The notes beneath the pieces were generated by a model. It saw only the letters and a program-made list of their open reading frames with translations. It searched no databases and had not been told where the DNA came from. 26,147 nucleotides of DNA from Haplomitrium mnioides (lineage: Eukaryota; Marchantiophyta; Haplomitriopsida; Calobryales), in assembly GCA_049999725.1 (NCBI GenBank), contig JBNGIS010006595.1:1-26147 (forward strand). Direction: 5' to 3'. Every line of letters begins with the position of its first letter. Position 1 is the first letter of the stretch. Shown one piece after another: positions 10,111-20,303 of this stretch. Made by a program: the position numbers and the translations under genes.

Positions 10111-10840
10111 TTGTAGTTGTAGAAGCTTAAGACATATTATACTTTGTACTTGAGAGTTTTTCTATGCACTCTAAACTTATTTTGTGATAAGTACAATGTT
10201 GTAAAGCTGCTATTATGAACCAAGAACAAGCTACTCAAAAAAAGAAATATTTCTTTTGGCAAAAACAAAAAATGATATTTTAAGCTCAAATCAAGAATAT
10301 GTTTCCAATAAAAAACTTTTGAGAGTTTTCTTACCTTATTTTTTGTGTTTTCAACAAGCTCATTAGATTACATGAAATATTTACAGACAAAGTTTAATGA
10401 AATTTAAGTTTTTTGAAAAATATTGGAAACCTCACATGAAAACACCAAAAAAATGTGTTTTATTTTTATATAAACTTGAAATTTGGATAGAAAACATTCC
10501 AACGCCATAAATTTCCATCAACTATCAAAATAAAATATTTTCCAAACTAAATTTGTATTTCAAACTTCATGTACACATATATTTAATGCTAGTACAAGTT
10601 AACTATCTAAATATTGTCATAAAAGTTTTCTTATCCTTTTTGGTAGACACTTGAGTTGTTGAACACCATCAAAGTCAATGAAAATTCATTTGTTAAAATT
10701 TTTTTTGCCTCAAAATTTTGCAATTGAACCACTCAAATTGAACATAGATTGTTGATTGAAGGTTATGCCATAAGTATTTTGAACCAAAGAGGCAGCTTGT
10801 GATAGAAAAATGTTTGAATTCTTTAGTCTTACGTAGAAGA
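10111..10840. other. AT-rich spacer, nothing recognised
   Basis: This is 730 bp of A/T-rich sequence with poly-A and poly-T runs, closed in all frames. I see no satellite anchors, LTR ends or RNA gene signatures. Confidence 0.5.
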
Positions 10841-10889
10841 ATTACTTATGGTTTTGGTTTATATGAAAATTGTAGTGCCTCCAAAGACC

Positions 10890-11160
10890 CCTTCAACTAT
10901 GACCTATTTACTCCATTCACATCTGATGTACAACTGTCATGCAATTGTTCAAATTTCCGAAGGAATCTCTAGGTCTTCAGGATTCTTGAAGTACAATTTC
11001 CCTTCATCAAAGATGTTGACAGTAATTACCCTTTCAAGTTTTGAATGACAGCCCAGTCCTCAAATCCCCTTGAACTATAGTTGCTATAGGATTTCAACCC
11101 GTCAAAGATCAACGCAGACTTCTTTCTTTTCAAAGCTACAACGCTTGTGTAAAGTTTAAT
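10890..11160 (-). pseudogene. Unidentified coding-like fragment beside the young Ty3 element
   Basis: On the minus strand one frame runs from 11186 through ALKRKKSALIFDGLKSYSNY and GFEDWAVIQNLKG to a stop near 11030. The adjoining frame continues with RVITVNIFDEGKLYFKNPED and LEIPSE. The two read like one coding sequence broken by a one-base shift near 11035. Before the Ty3 element inserted at the GTAC target, this stretch was contiguous with 18769 and above, where degenerate gag sequence lies on the same strand. It may be the continuation of that older element's polyprotein or a captured host exon. I do not recognise the family. Confidence 0.35.
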
Positions 11161-11182
11161 GATTGAAGACGAATTCTGGTTC

Positions 11183-11186
11183 GTAC
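11183..11186. repeat. Target site duplication, left copy (GTAC)
   Basis: GTAC directly precedes the TGTGAAG start of the left LTR and matches the four bases after the right LTR at 18765-18768. Ty3 elements usually make 5-bp duplications, and only four bases agree here. Confidence 0.75.
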
Positions 11187-12355
11187 TGTGAAGCTAAAGG
11201 CTTTGCCGGTTTCTTGTCATGTGACTTTGATGTTGAGTGCATATTGAATATGAGAGGTGGGTTGAAGTGTGGCTGCAATCATCAATGCACAACAAAATCT
11301 ACAAAGGAAGAATACTCAATACAAAAATATTGTGAAATCCTAACTCTTTACTCCAAATGCTCTCACACAAATCACTCTTGCTCTCACCCTTCTAACTCTC
11401 AACACACTCCTCACTCTATGAAAGACTACTCCTCAAGTGCTTGCCCTCCAATTAGTCTTCAAAGTAGCTCCTCCAAGAGCTCCTCCAAGCACTTCTTCAG
11501 AAGTCTCTCACCACTCTCAAATCTAAAATCTCCAAATGAAAACCCCAAGTCCAAACTCAAGCTCCTCTCCTCTCTTCTCCTCCTCTTTATATACTAGTCT
11601 AGATAATTACTAGAAGTAAAACTAATATTATATCACCCTAAGTAAAGAATCTATGGTGATTATCTCTCTAATTATTAATTCCTACAAGTGCACCTCAAGT
11701 ATCTCCATCTTTTGTTTTCTTCTTCAAGAAGAAGCTTCTCATTTGGAGCTTCGCTTGTCAAAGAATCTCAACAATTGGTCCAAGACTTTTATAACTTGTA
11801 TTTGTTCCTACAAACAATTCCTAAGATGATACTTCGAGATTCCCTCAAAGAATAAGTCAAAGAACGAATTGACTTTTCTTGACTTTTCTCCTCTTTAGTC
11901 TATTCTAGAAGAATCTCTATAAAATCATTAATACTAAGTAAATCCGCCTGTACTATACCTTGTTGAAAAGCTTGTCAAGCAAGCTTTTTACTAATATAAT
12001 AATATTTGTATTTTGTAATTTGTAGATACTCTATGTTTTGACTTTTCTGCACCTCTCTTTTGTAACTTTGACCAGTTATAACTTTCGGTTTACATGAGCT
12101 TTTTCACTTCTGTAAATTTTTACTAATTACTTAAGAAACATTATATCCCTCTAAAAAATATCAGCTTCTAAACATTTATAATAAGAACACAATTTACTTT
12201 GTACTCAATTCTACACATATTAAAGAAAACCGATCAAATCTAAGTTTCTCCTCATAACTTCTAAGTCTTCTCCATACTTCATCAAAGTGCATCCCATGCT
12301 ATGATAGGGGTTTAAGCACATTAAAATCTTCACAAAACCATCCCAGGTCTTCAGA
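11187..12355 (-). repeat. 3' LTR of the Ty3 element
   Basis: It aligns along its whole length with 17595-18764. On the plus strand it begins TGTGAAGC and ends CTTCAGA, where a C-to-G change has broken the CA terminus. The interior-adjacent sequence 12356-12375 (minus: AGGTAGGTAAAA) is the place for the polypurine tract, but is not a clean purine run. The plus-strand open frame 11163-11597 crosses the LTR edge antisense to the element and is not a gene. Confidence 0.93.
11585..11593 (-). promoter_or_regulatory. TATA box in 3' LTR
   Basis: The minus strand reads TATATAAAG, followed at once by a long purine run (GAGGAGGAGAAGAGAGGAGAG). The same arrangement is present at the matching site in the other LTR. 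Confidence 0.6.
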
Positions 12356-12375
12356 TTTTACCTACCTATAAGGTT

Positions 12376-13521
12376 TCACTCCGCCCTCGGAGTGAGTTCT
12401 TCCTTACAAGCGTAAAATGGCTTCATCTTGTCATAGTTCACCCAATCATAATGCATTCTTGTTAGCTCAGACAAGTCATAAGTGTAATTAGAATACACTT
12501 TCTGCACAACAAAAGGTCCAAAGTACCTTGGTAAGAACTTCTTTTGTTTTCGCTTATAACGAATGGAGTCGAATACCATCACCCAATCTCCTTGTTGAAA
12601 CACCATCAGTCTTCTCTTCCCAAATCTCTTTTCATGACTCCTCTTTTGCTGGTCTTAGGCCTTGTGAATATTGACCTCAGCCATCACACGTGCTTCTTCG
12701 AGCTCCATCAACTATTGGCTGCGAGTTCGTGTAGCCTTCTCCAAATTTCCTTCTTCATTTCTTTCCACACTTGTAGTTCTAAACGTAGGAAGATCAAACT
12801 CAATAGGCAAGATTGATTCCAAACCATAAGTGATGCGAAAAGGTGTATACCCAATTGAAGCCTTTCTTGTGGTGCGATACTCCCAAAGAATTGCTTGGAG
12901 CCTCTTATCCCAAGTATGCTTAGCCCCCTCTAAATCCGCATCTTTCGCCAACATGTGACAAAGTGTAAAGTTGGTACGCTCCGCCAATCCATTTGCATTT
13001 GGCTTGTATGATATAGTCATTCATTGCTTGATAGAGAAATGCTCCAACATTGCTCGAGTGGCACCAGTAACAAATGGTGAGCCTCTATCCGTCACAATCT
13101 CCAATGGGCAGCCAAACCTTGTGATGATTCATTCGTAAATAAATCTCCCCACTTCCTCTTCCATAGCTTTCTTGAGAGGACGAGCCTCTACCCATTTGCT
13201 TACGTAATCCGTTGCCACCACCACATACAAATTCCCCCTAGGAGTTGGAGTCAAAGGACCAACAATATCCACTCCTCACTTTTCAAAAGGACCCAAAGGC
13301 GCAACCAGTTGCAAAGGAGAAGAATAAGTAGACTTCTTTGCAAATGTTTGACACACATCACATGTCTTGCAAAACTCCAAACAATCTTTGAACATACCTC
13401 GCCAATGGTACCCTCCATCCAAAATTTTATATGCTGTCACTTTCCCCGCAAAGTGCCCACCACACAATCCATCATGAAACTCATTCATCAATTGTTGGCT
13501 TTGCTTCTTGCTTACCGCCAT
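12376..13521 (-). pseudogene. Ty3 integrase
   Basis: The integrase would insert element cDNA into the host genome. The zinc-binding part starts near 13521 and has His16, His23, Cys54 and Cys57 counted from that start (FHDGLCGGHF, CKTCDVC). The core has VDIVGPL (first Asp, 13267-13269), VTDRGSPF (second Asp, 13087-13089) and NGLAERTN (Glu, 12979-12981), so the D,D,E triad is intact. The C-terminal domain reads GDWVMVF and YFGPFVVQKVY, the GPF..V box of Ty3 integrases, and ends at 12376 without a chromodomain. All parts share one frame with the RNase H. At least four in-frame stops interrupt it: one before GVDIVGP that looks like a Trp-to-stop change, one in FIYE.IITRFG, one before MTISYKPN, and one between 12712 and 12606. 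Confidence 0.9.
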
Positions 13522-14063
13522 TCAAAGAAGACCATCAGAGCCTTGATGAAACAAAGTATTTTCAACCAAAGAATAAGGTTGACACTTACGAGCAAAGGCA
13601 GCCTTATTGCGTTGCTTCATTCCTTCCGGATATCTTCCTTCCAACAAGTAGTTGTAAATATCATTGTACTCCTCATGTAGAACACTCATGTTGAAGATGT
13701 TCTCATCTGGAAAGTCCTCCTCAACCGCTTCATGGCCACTCTCATCATAGGCCCGTGATAACATATCGGCGTTCAAATGCTTCCTTCTCGGTCGATCTTG
13801 AATACTATAGTCAAATTCAGCCAACAAAAGCTTCCACCTAGCAATTCTTCCCTCAGCGTTAGGCTTATTGAAAATATATTTCAAAGCCTTGTGGTCAGTT
13901 ACAATCGTAAATCATCCACCCAACAAATAATGACGAAACTTTTTTATGCCAAAAATCACACCCAAACATTCATTTTCTGTTACCGAATAGTTCTTCTCGA
14001 CCGTTACCATTTGTCAACTTGCAAAGGCTATTGGATGATCATGTCCCTCCTCATCCTTTTAAC
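13522..14063 (-). pseudogene. Ty3 RNase H
   Basis: This domain degrades the RNA strand during reverse transcription. After a frame change near 14055 it reads KDEEGHDHPIAFAS, VEKNYSVTENECLGVIFGIK and KFRHYLLGG, then FTIVTDHKALKYIF and RIARWKLLLAEFDYSI. It closes with HLNADMLSRAYDE. These are the standard RNase H landmarks E..Y..TE.E.L, H.YL.G, TDH..L and (N.)ADALSR. The first catalytic region lies in the previous frame as LFTDALNG (about 14090). Two stops fall inside (after FAS and in GG.FTIV). Confidence 0.88.
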
Positions 14064-15190
14064 TTAAAGTGCATCCAAGAGCCCATTCAAAGCATCCGTA
14101 AATAAGAGAAATGGCTTACTCCAATTTGGTTTGACCAATACTGACGCACTTGTCACCGCTTCCTTCAAACACTCAAATGATGTTTTGGCACTTTCATCAT
14201 TAAATATCAATGAGTACTCCACTATTTTCTTCAAGAAGTGGTTCAATGCCATTGCTTTTGCCAAGAAATCCAAAATAAAGCGACGATAGTAACCTACTAT
14301 TCCCAAGAAAGAGCGCAACTTTGTCACATTGATTGGAAAAGGAAGGGCTTGAATCTTGAGTATCTTTTTTGGGTCCACATCCACCTCATCTTTTGGAATG
14401 ATGTGCCCTAGCAACACTTCTTGTCGGCAGCCAAATATGCATTTTTCTGGATTTAAAGATGCTTTCGTCGAATCCAAACGTTGAAGAATTTTCTACAAGT
14501 GGTTGAAATGATCCTTTTTACTCTCATATACACAAAAATCGTCGATGAAGTCCCTCACAAACTTCCCCAAGAAAGGCTCAAAGATTTTGTTCATAAATCT
14601 TTGAAAGGTTTCCGGTGCATTACATAATCCAAAAGGCATGACTCGAAAAGCAAACGTACCCCAAGGACTAGTGAATGTCGTCAATCGTTGATGTTCCAAT
14701 GCAATTGGAATTTGATTGTACCTACTATATCCATCTCCAAAGGAATACCACTCATGCCCAACAACTTCTTCAAGAATTTCATCAATGAATTAAAGTGGAT
14801 AATAATCTTTCTTCATAACCGCATTCAACTTCTTTTAGTCCACACATACTCGAAGCTTACCATTTTTCTTCTTGACCACTACGATGGGAGAAACCCATTC
14901 TGAATTGTCGACCTCGTAGATAAACCCCGCCTCCTTCATTTTATCGATCTCTGCTTTGACAAACTCCCCAATTGAAGGATTCATCCGCCTTTGCTTTTGT
15001 CAAACCGCTTTGGCTGAACTTTCCAAGTCAATTCGATGTTCTTCAAGTGTCACCCTCTTTAAATCTTCATATCCAAAAAGCAAAAACATGGATGTACTTA
15101 CAAAAAAGTTCTTCAAACTTCCCTCTTTCTTTACTTGTAACTTCCTCTCCGTAGGGTAGTGTTGCGATACATCGTTCCACTTCTTCTGTC
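14064..15190 (-). pseudogene. Ty3 reverse transcriptase
   Basis: The reading runs LEEHRIDLESSAKAV, QKQRRMNPSIGEFVKAEIDK, WVSPIVVVKKKNGKLRVCVD, then FGDGYSRYNQIPIA with the first catalytic Asp (14733-14735). It continues TFTSPWGTFAFRVMPFGLCN and FIDDFCVY with the second and third Asp (14538-14543). The connection follows: LLGHIIPKDE, LRSFLGIVGYYRRFI. All three catalytic aspartates are present. In-frame stops occur before KKLNAV, before FIDEIL, and near 14490. The last segment ends at a stop at 14064, where the frame shifts into RNase H. Confidence 0.92.
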
Positions 15191-15439
15191 GCTAATGTAT
15201 GTTTTTGAACTCAAGCTTCTTCTTCGATTGCCCTTGGTATAATCTCAATAGTACACATTCATGGTGAATCTCATTCTTCCTCCAATGAGTCTTCCATGTC
15301 GGTGTCCACCTAAAAAATATCACTCTCATATTCTTCATCATCATATATATACTCGGTGGTCTCTTTTTCCGAGTCACTCGTTTCTTCACTACCGCCATCT
15401 ACAGGTACTCTCACTCGATGAGTCCTTGGCCCAATGGTG

Positions 15440-16020
15440 ATGTGATTCTTGTGTCAATTGTCTGTGGTCCTTACTCCTCACAGCCATGGCCTTCCTAACA
15501 ACATATCATAACTTGACTCTTTCAAAACTTGAAAAGAGAGAGAGATAGAAATTCCCATTACCGTGATTGGCACCTTCTCAATCACCCCAAGTGGGCATAC
15601 TCTTGACTTATTGGCCATACCCACTATGAACCCCGAAGGCCTCGTAAGTTTTAAACCCAACTTCTTCATCAAATTTTCTAACATGGCATTAACCGTCGAT
15701 CCTCCATCTAATAACACTTTGGGAACGACATACCCTTTACATATGACATCAATTTTTGGGGCCCTAGCACATACCTCCATATCCATGGCACTTACATAGC
15801 AATAGTTGGTTGAAACTTTCTTCTTCCTTGGAAGTTGTTTGGTGCTCAAACCTCCACGTAACTCCCTTCGCAAGGATGGATTCATCGCCACCAATTGTCC
15901 CACTATGATATTGGCTTATAAGTTCCCAATATCTTCCACCACATTGTACTTCTTTTGATGTTTTGAAATTGAGAAGTCCTCCATCCCCAACCGCCTTCTT
16001 GGTTTACTTGGCTTCTTGGT
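15440..16020 (-). pseudogene. Ty3 aspartic protease
   Basis: This retropepsin-like protease would cut the gag-pol polyprotein. The frame opens near 16020 (RRRLGMEDFSISKHQKKYNV), passes one stop near 15912, and continues ANIIVGQLVAMNPSLRREL. The active-site loop is VLLDGGSTVNAM (DGGS at 15697-15708), where most retropepsins have DSG or DTG; a DGGS form is usual in some plant Ty3 lineages. A flap-like IVGMANK, then VPITVMGI and YDMLLGRPWL (the second hydrophobic-Gly motif) follow. It is in a different frame from gag, so a frame change lies between 16083 and 16020. Positions 15191-15440 between protease and RT are a poorly conserved linker. Confidence 0.87.
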
Positions 16021-16082
16021 CATGTCCATATTGTGGTGCTTCTCTTGACTTGGTGATGGTTCCGATCCCATAGTCTCCTCGA

Positions 16083-17246
16083 CTACTCAAGTTCGCTTCC
16101 TTTCATGGGCCAACATGTCCACTCCTTGATCGCTTGAACTCCCTCCCACCTCATCGTGGGGAACCTTTTCAAAGTCGATTGAGGCAACGACCCTCTCTTG
16201 AGCTTGATTACCATCTCCTCGTCCACCATTTCAATTTGCACCATTCCCTTGATTTGGGCAATTGCGGATGAAGTCCCTTGTCGCATTGGCCCCCCTCTAT
16301 TAGGCATAGGTCAATTCTCAGGCCTTCTCTCCAAAGCCTGCACAAGATTCAAACTCAACTTTTCGAGGTGTTCGGTCAATGTTAACACCTCATTCATGGG
16401 CAGATTTGGAGTTTGTGGCAAAGGAGCTACTACCGCCGCTATGGGTTGTGCAATTGTCGGTAGCACAACAACCTTCTCCTCTTGTTCATCCTCCAAACTC
16501 TCTTCCATCCTTAAGGCAATTCTCAAAGACTTCGCTCGGGTAGTTGGCTTCTCGTATTTTACCTTTGCTCGAATTTCAGGTTTCAACCTTGAAATAAAGT
16601 GTATTGCCAACATTGCCGTAATTCCCACCATGAGAGACTTTACATCCTCACCACTCTTTCTTAACACATTTCAAAATTGAGTCTCTAAATGATCTACTCT
16701 CTCAGCATACGTACGTACTTTTTCACCTTCTCCTTGCTTCAAGTGTGTTACCTCTTGAAGAAGTTTTTCATAGCTTGCCGTTGGGAGAAATTCTTCCACC
16801 AAAGCTTTCATCAAGCTTGCCCATGATTCAAGAATTTCTCCTTGTTGCTCTTTGTACCATTTAAGAGCCTCACGTTCAAGAAATTCGGATAATATCGCCA
16901 ACCAATCATCCGGTCGCTTCTCTCCATTGCCGATGCAAGCACGTTTGAAATCACGTAAGTAATCCTCCACATTCTCATCTACTTTGCTATAAAAGACCGA
17001 AATCTTTCCCATCTTGAATTGATAGTGTGCTCTTTTACTCGAATTCTTCTTTCCACCACTGCCACAATACCACACCTGCCACAACACAAAAATATGTACC
17101 TCACAAATTGCATGAATTAGAATTGGGAAAACAAAGGGATTTGGATCCGCCAAAATTTTCTCCATTCGTTCCACTCCAAATTGTTCCACCAATCTTTGAC
17201 GCATATGTATTTTGGCCACAATGAACACTCGTACGACAATAGTCAT
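16083..17246 (-). pseudogene. Ty3 gag
   Basis: Gag forms the virus-like particle. One frame runs 17246-16083 with two stops (16671-16673 and just above 16307). Its retrotransposon-gag core reads VFYSKVDENVEDYLRDFKRA, WLAILSEFLEREALKWYKEQ, SLMKALVEEFLPTASYEKLL and KQGEGEKVRTYAERVDHLE, the classical A..W........W..F...F and L..L.Q....V..Y...F pattern. Downstream is AIHFISRLKPEIRAKVKYEK. A CCHC knuckle is not visible in the tail. The upstream 60 or so residues are not gag-like. The true start may therefore lie nearer 17050. Confidence 0.88.
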
Positions 17247-17545
17247 TTCTTAATCATCCATTGAGACTGTTGAGAACTCTCTTCTTGATTTGATGAAATG
17301 CTTATTCATGCTCCAAGGTCCAAACCCATTCCGTTGGAGTGTACAATCGTTGATACAATGGTGTTGCCAAATAAGCAAAATCACTTATCAAAAACAAATA
17401 ATAGCCTACTAAATTGATGAATCTATTCAACTCGATGTTGTTGCGTAACGGCGGTGAGCAATCAATCCTTCTTACAATCTCACAAATTCTTGGCCACTTT
17501 CCCGTCACATCCTCGCTTGACATTCAACTTGATGAAGCCCAATTG
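17241..17545 (-). pseudogene. Extra RT-connection fragment in the leader
   Basis: Between the primer site and gag a frame (17523-17302 and on) reads NNIELNRFINLVGYY, LISDFAYLATPLYQRLY and TPTEWVWTLEHE, a stop, then AFHQIKKRVLNSLNG. This matches the RT-RNase H connection of Ty3 pol (eLr.FlglvgYYR.FI.dFa.iA.PL, W.Wt.e.e.aF..lK). The element already has its own connection at about 14300 (LRSFLGIVGYYRRFI), which is clearly different in sequence. So this piece is a second, unrelated pol fragment in the leader rather than a local duplication. It precedes gag and cannot act as an enzyme. Confidence 0.68.
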
Positions 17546-17572
17546 CCACCTTCCTTTCCTCTCATTAATGAG

Positions 17573-17590
17573 GTCCCGGCAACAAAACCA
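17573..17590 (-). other. Primer binding site, Asp-tRNA-like
   Basis: Four bases inside the 5' LTR the minus strand reads TGGTTTTGTTGCCGGGAC. It begins with TGG, as the complement of a tRNA CCA end should. It keeps GTTGCCGGG of the TGGCGCCGTTGCCGGGGA site used by Athila/Tat-type plant elements. The CGCC-to-TTTT difference is mostly of the C-to-T kind. tRNA assignment is from memory of these families. Confidence 0.65.
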
Positions 17591-17594
17591 AAAA

Positions 17595-18764
17595 TGTAAA
17601 GCTAGAGGCTTCGCCGATTTCTCCTCATGTGACTTTGATGTTGAGTGCACATTGAATATGAGAGGTGGGTTGAAGTGAGGCTGCAATCATCAATATACAA
17701 CAAAATCTACAAAGGAAGAATACTCAATACAAAAATATTGTGAAATCCTAACTCTTTACTCCAAATGCTCTCACACAAATCACTCTTGCTCTCACCCTTC
17801 TAACTCTCAACACACTCCTCACTCTATGAAAGACTACTCCTCAAGTGCTTGCCCTCCAATGAGTCTTCAAAGTAGCTCCTCCAAGAGCTCCTCCAAGTGC
17901 TTCTCCACAAGTCTCTCACAACTCTCAAATCTAAAATCTCCAAATGAGAACCCCAAGTCCAAACTCAAGCTCCTCTCCTCTCTTCTCCTCCTCTTTATAT
18001 ACTAGTCTAGATAATTACTAGAAGTAAAACTAAATATTCTATCACCATAAGTAAAGAATCTATAGTGACTATCTCTCTAATTATTAATTCCTACAAGTGC
18101 TCCTCAAATATCTCCACCTTTTGTTTTCTTCTTCAAGAAGAAGCTTCTCATTTGGAGCTTCGCTTGTCAAAGAATCTCAACAATTAATCCAAGACTTTTC
18201 TACCTTGTATTTGTCCCTACAAACAATTCCTAAGATGATACTTCGAGAATCCCTCAAAGAATAAGTATAAGAACAAATTGACTTTTCTTGACTTTTCTCC
18301 TCTTTAGCCTATTCTAGAAGAAGCTCTATAAAATCATTAATACTAAGTAAATCTGCCTGTACTATACCTTGTTGAAAAGCTTGTCAAGTAAGCTTTTTAC
18401 TAATATAATAATATTTTTATTTTTTAATTTGTAGATACTCTATGTTTTGACTTTTCTGCAGCTCTCTTTTGTAACTTTGACCAGTTATAACTTTTGGTTT
18501 ACATGAGCTTTTTCACTTCTGTAAATTTTTACTAATTACTTAAGCAATATTGTATCTCTCTAAAAAATATCAGCTTCTAAACATTTATAATAAGAACACA
18601 ATTTACTCTATAGTCAATTTTACACATACTAAAGAAAACCGATCAAATCTAAGTTTCTCCTCATAACTTCTAAGTCTTCTCCATACTTCATCAAAGTGCA
18701 TCCCATGCTATGATAGGGGTTTAAGCACATTAAAATCTTCACAAAACCATCCCATGCCTTCACA
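17595..18764 (-). repeat. 5' LTR of the Ty3 element
   Basis: It is the partner of 11187-12355. On the plus strand it starts TGTAAAGC and ends CTTCACA. On the minus strand U3 runs from 18764 to the TATA box at 17993-18001, and R/U5 takes the remaining 370 bp or so to 17595. The LTR is not open in any long frame on the coding strand. Confidence 0.94.
17993..18001 (-). promoter_or_regulatory. TATA box in 5' LTR
   Basis: The minus strand reads TATATAAAG and then a purine-rich tract, identical in placement to the copy at 11585-11593. Transcription would be expected to start about 30 bp downstream, near 17960. That start point is inferred. Confidence 0.62.
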
Positions 18765-18768
18765 GTAC
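18765..18768. repeat. Target site duplication, right copy (GTAC)
   Basis: GTAC follows CTTCACA of the right LTR and matches 11183-11186. Confidence 0.75.
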
Positions 18769-19199
18769 CCATAGCACTCAGTTATTCTAGTAGGAGATAC
18801 TCGAGAAGCAATTCATACCCTTTGATGTCCCTTTGTCATTGCTGTAGATTCCAACATTTGTCTTCTGTTTCTTGTAATATATTCTAACTTCCTCTGCTGC
18901 TCTGTTACTTTAGTCGTAAGCGTAAGGATCAATACCTCCCAAATATTGATCTTCCTTGCTGAGATCAACATTGCTCCTCGATGCAACTGAACTTTCATGT
19001 GGACAATATGTCGATGCCTACGAGCAAGGTTTTGTCGACGAGATGCTTCTTTGCCTTCTTTGTATTTCAAGATTCCAAAAACTGAAGCTTAACATGGTTT
19101 CTTAGAAAGAGCGATCTTACAGTGATGCGAAATTGGAGTGGGGCAATCATCTCAGTGTCAACTAAACAATTCTGGATTAGGTTGGACGGTAGACAAAAA
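18769..19199 (-). pseudogene. Degenerate polyprotein sequence downstream of gag
   Basis: Two minus-strand frames alternate. One reads CPTPISHHCKIALSKKPC, a stop, then ILKYKEGKEASRRQNLARRH and on to a stop at 18813. The other reads DLSKEDQYLGGIDPYAYD, then SNRAAEEVRIYYKKQ and NVGIYSNDKGTSKG. Both look coding-like, so the ancestral frame has several shifts. The Cys/His cluster could be the end of a gag zinc knuckle, but the spacing is not canonical. It stops at the GTAC target of the young Ty3 element, and the reading may continue at 11186 and below. Confidence 0.4.
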
Positions 19200-20303
19200 T
19201 GTAACAGGCAAAACATTTCATAAGTCAAATAGAAACATTGATATATCTACTACAATGGCTACTCTTTCATTCACTAGGTTGAGCTCAATATGCTCTAACA
19301 ATATATACACAATGGCTAGAGTGGGATTAGAATCCCTGAGAAGAGTGGCATCACTCACTCTCCTCCTCAAATCTCTATCCAAAATAGAATACCAAGAATG
19401 GACAACCTGAGCCTCTATCAATCCCTTTGTAACAGTGATGAGCCTTCTCATCCTAGTATAAGCTTCCATCAAGCTCTCTCCAATCTTGTGCTAGAACTCT
19501 TGAAGACTCTTCAGCTTATCTGTCCTGGAATAGGTGTACTGAAAACCCCTCCTACTCTTGAAGCACCAATATTGTGGCTAGTGCCAAAAGAGGATCCTTT
19601 ATGGATCGTAGGGTAATGAGCACTGGCCCATCCACCATAGGTGATGGAGACGTAATTGGGTGACCAATACTATCTCCACTTCTCAATCTCAACCAAATGA
19701 GCTCGCTTGAATTCATGGTAATCATCCATGGGTGGCCCTTCTAAGTGCTGAAACAAGCCACCAAGTGTAAAACTCCTAGATGAAATCATCTAGCTCAATG
19801 GTGCCTACTGGACCAGAGAACCTCCACGGCCCTTTTGTGGCCCCATATATTTCATCCATATCCCAAGACAATGGGTAATGTACTTGAATGCTAGAAAGAG
19901 TCTCCTCCTCTTCGTCGAATGTATGGTCACTTACCACTTGCTGAGTCGCTTCTATTGAAGGCTAAAATTGGATGCAACTTTGAGTGATGCCATACCGCAA
20001 CCTTCCACCCTCTGGCTCCGTGTTGACCTCTGTTCACTTGACTCACTCATAGCTTACAGGCTGTGCTATTGCCACTCAACCACTTGCCCACAAGTCGGCT
20101 AAAAATGTGCAAATCAACACAAGTGACCCTTCCTTCTCCTTTGTATAGGGTACACTTTTGATGCCAATCCTAGTTGATTGGTTTTCTTCTTCACCTATAA
20201 GCAAAATTGACAAATCAAAACATGATTTTCTTGCTCTTCTCCTCAGCATCTCAAACCAATCTTTGGTTTCTTGCAAACAGGTGTTCAGATTTTCCTGCTT
20301 CAC
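19200..20303 (-). pseudogene. Gag remnant of an older LTR element
   Basis: One frame, broken by several stops, reads WFEMLRRRARKSCFDLSILL, STRIGIKSVPYTKEKEGSLV and LICTFLADLWASG. After stops come VVSDHTFDEEEETL, HYPLSWDMDEIYGATKGPWR and FSGPVGTIELDDFI, then EFYTWWLVSALRRA. A second frame carries TDKLKSLQEF and ESLMEAYTRMRRLITVTKGL, then AQVVHSWYSILDRDLRRRVS and ATLLRDSNPTLAIVYILLEH (19472-19218). The spacing of Trp and Leu residues and the EAYTRMRRLI stretch fit a retrotransposon gag core. It lies downstream of a primer binding site and an LTR-like block on the same strand. The pol of this element is not seen; the young Ty3 element inserted at its 3' end. Confidence 0.65.

Larger units (their letters stand above)
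11187..18764 (-). mobile_element. Nearly complete Ty3/gypsy LTR retrotransposon
   Basis: Two direct repeats of 1169 and 1170 bp enclose a 5.2-kb interior that reads on the minus strand as leader, gag, protease, reverse transcriptase, RNase H and integrase, the Ty3 order (IN after RH). The LTRs end in TGTGAAG/CTTCACA inverted repeats with single changes (TGTAAAG at 17595, CTTCAGA at 12349). The insertion is flanked by GTAC on both sides. There is no chromodomain after the integrase. The protease has a DGGS box and the primer site is Asp-tRNA-like, both compatible with plant non-chromovirus (Tat/Athila-like) lineages; lineage placement is inference. By eye about one base in twenty differs between LTRs, so the copy is not recent. 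Several stops and at least two frameshifts make it non-autonomous now. Confidence 0.95.

Noticed and set aside
11163-11597. 144-codon plus-strand open frame rich in Ser
   Set aside because: It lies antisense inside the 3' LTR and has a partly matching but broken counterpart in the other LTR at 17595-18010. Its Ser-rich run comes from the pyrimidine tract near the TATA box.
13309-13694. Overlapping plus-strand open frames of 87 and 123 codons
   Set aside because: They are antisense to the integrase zinc-binding region and the RNase H end, which are well supported on the minus strand.
12376-15190. Endogenous pararetrovirus (caulimovirid) origin for the RT/RNase H
   Set aside because: An integrase follows RNase H, two LTRs and a target duplication flank the element, and no movement-protein-like frame is present.
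16198-16680. 160-codon plus-strand open frame
   Set aside because: It is the antisense shadow of gag, whose minus-strand frame has clear retrotransposon-gag residues.
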